From Pseudomonas sp. GM79 (GTDB lineage Bacteria > Pseudomonadota > Gammaproteobacteria > Pseudomonadales > Pseudomonadaceae), in assembly GCF_000282495.1 (NCBI RefSeq), contig NZ_AKJE01000110.1:1-64000 (forward strand): 64,000 bases of DNA, given 5' to 3'. The notes beneath the pieces are model-generated. The model saw only the letters and a list, made by a program, of their open reading frames with translations. It was not told the DNA's origin and did not search any database. Positions 63,754-64,000 of the stretch are shown here, piece after piece; within the stretch, counting starts at the first letter, position 1; each line of letters starts with the position of its first letter. The translations under genes were made by a program, and so were the position numbers.

Positions 63754-64000
63754 GTGTTCGCCAATCTGTTGATCATCTTCATCTCCTCTCTGGTGGTGAT
63801 TGCATTGTTCCAGCGCCTGCGCTTGCCTCCGGTACTGGGTTACCTGTGCGTAGGGCTGATGATCGGGCCGACAGCGTTCGACTGGGTGAATGAAAGCGAA
63901 GAGTTGCCCGACCTTGCCGAGTTGGGCGTGGTGTTCCTGCTGTTTTCTCTCGGGCTTGAATTTTCTCTATCGAAAATGCTCGCACTGCGCCAAGTGGTAT
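63754..64000 (+). CDS. CPA2-family monovalent cation:proton antiporter (KefB-like), N-terminal part
   Basis: This is the start of a membrane transporter cut by the window edge. GTG 63754 (CGGAG 7 nt upstream) opens FANLLIIFISSLVVIALFQR, then LPPVLGYLCVGLMIGPTAF and LAELGVVFLLFSLGLEFS, the signature of KefB/KefC-type K+ efflux and Na+/H+ antiporters. The 82 visible residues cover two to three TM helices. Confidence 0.88.
   Translation, partial: MFANLLIIFISSLVVIALFQRLRLPPVLGYLCVGLMIGPTAFDWVNESEELPDLAELGVVFLLFSLGLEFSLSKMLALRQVV

Overview
The window looks like a chromosomal segment of a fluorescent Pseudomonas (P. fluorescens group). The evidence is a set of pyoverdine genes in recognisable families, PvdS-type promoters of the form TAAAT-N16-CGT, eight REP doublets built on GTGGGAGCGGGCTTGCTCGC, and an acyclic-terpene (atu) cluster. 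I see no rRNA, tRNA, insertion sequence, prophage or CRISPR array.

Layout. 0.1-7.9 kb: mixed housekeeping genes (RhtA-like exporter, small lipoproteins, an SDR, a thioredoxin-fold isomerase, aminopeptidase P, cysteine desulfurase, LysE exporter, VOC protein). 8.3-14.6 kb: an eight-gene, tightly overlapped operon matching fpvGHJK-fpvCDEF, which strips iron from ferripyoverdine in the periplasm and imports it. 14.8-16.5 kb: mbtH and pvdH on the minus strand. 16.7-25.1 kb: a block with no obvious pyoverdine role (GNAT, two-component pair, hemopexin-like protein, Sel1-repeat protein, dsbD-tlpA-dsbG). 25.2-41.3 kb: alpha/beta hydrolase, the 4,327-residue NRPS pvdL, the ECF sigma factor pvdS, and an IucB-type acyltransferase. 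41.4-42.2 kb: a periplasmic solute-binding protein. 42.3-51.6 kb: divergent atuR and atuABCDEF for citronellol/geraniol catabolism. 51.6-64 kb: core genes (DEDDh exonuclease, ppnP, MOSC protein, cheV, a NarX/NarL-type pair, yegS-like lipid kinase, moeA-moaB, mobA, RluA-family pseudouridine synthase, and the start of a CPA2 antiporter).

How they work together. A Fur-box-covered sigma-70 promoter drives pvdS. PvdS-type boxes lie before pvdH, mbtH, pvdL and the acyltransferase gene. PvdH makes diaminobutyrate, which the last PvdL module appears to load. MbtH supports the adenylation domains, and the fpv operon recovers the iron. AtuR probably represses the atu operon through two 16-bp operator half-sites that are exact reverse complements of each other.

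Most notable points: a REP doublet translated as the N-terminus of the FpvD ATPase; the pvdH stop codon serving as part of the mbtH promoter box; a 16-residue ORF behind a near-perfect Shine-Dalgarno; an isolated hemopexin-like gene; and a sigma-28-type promoter before cheV. Gene assignments rest on motif recognition and remembered gene order, not on database searches.
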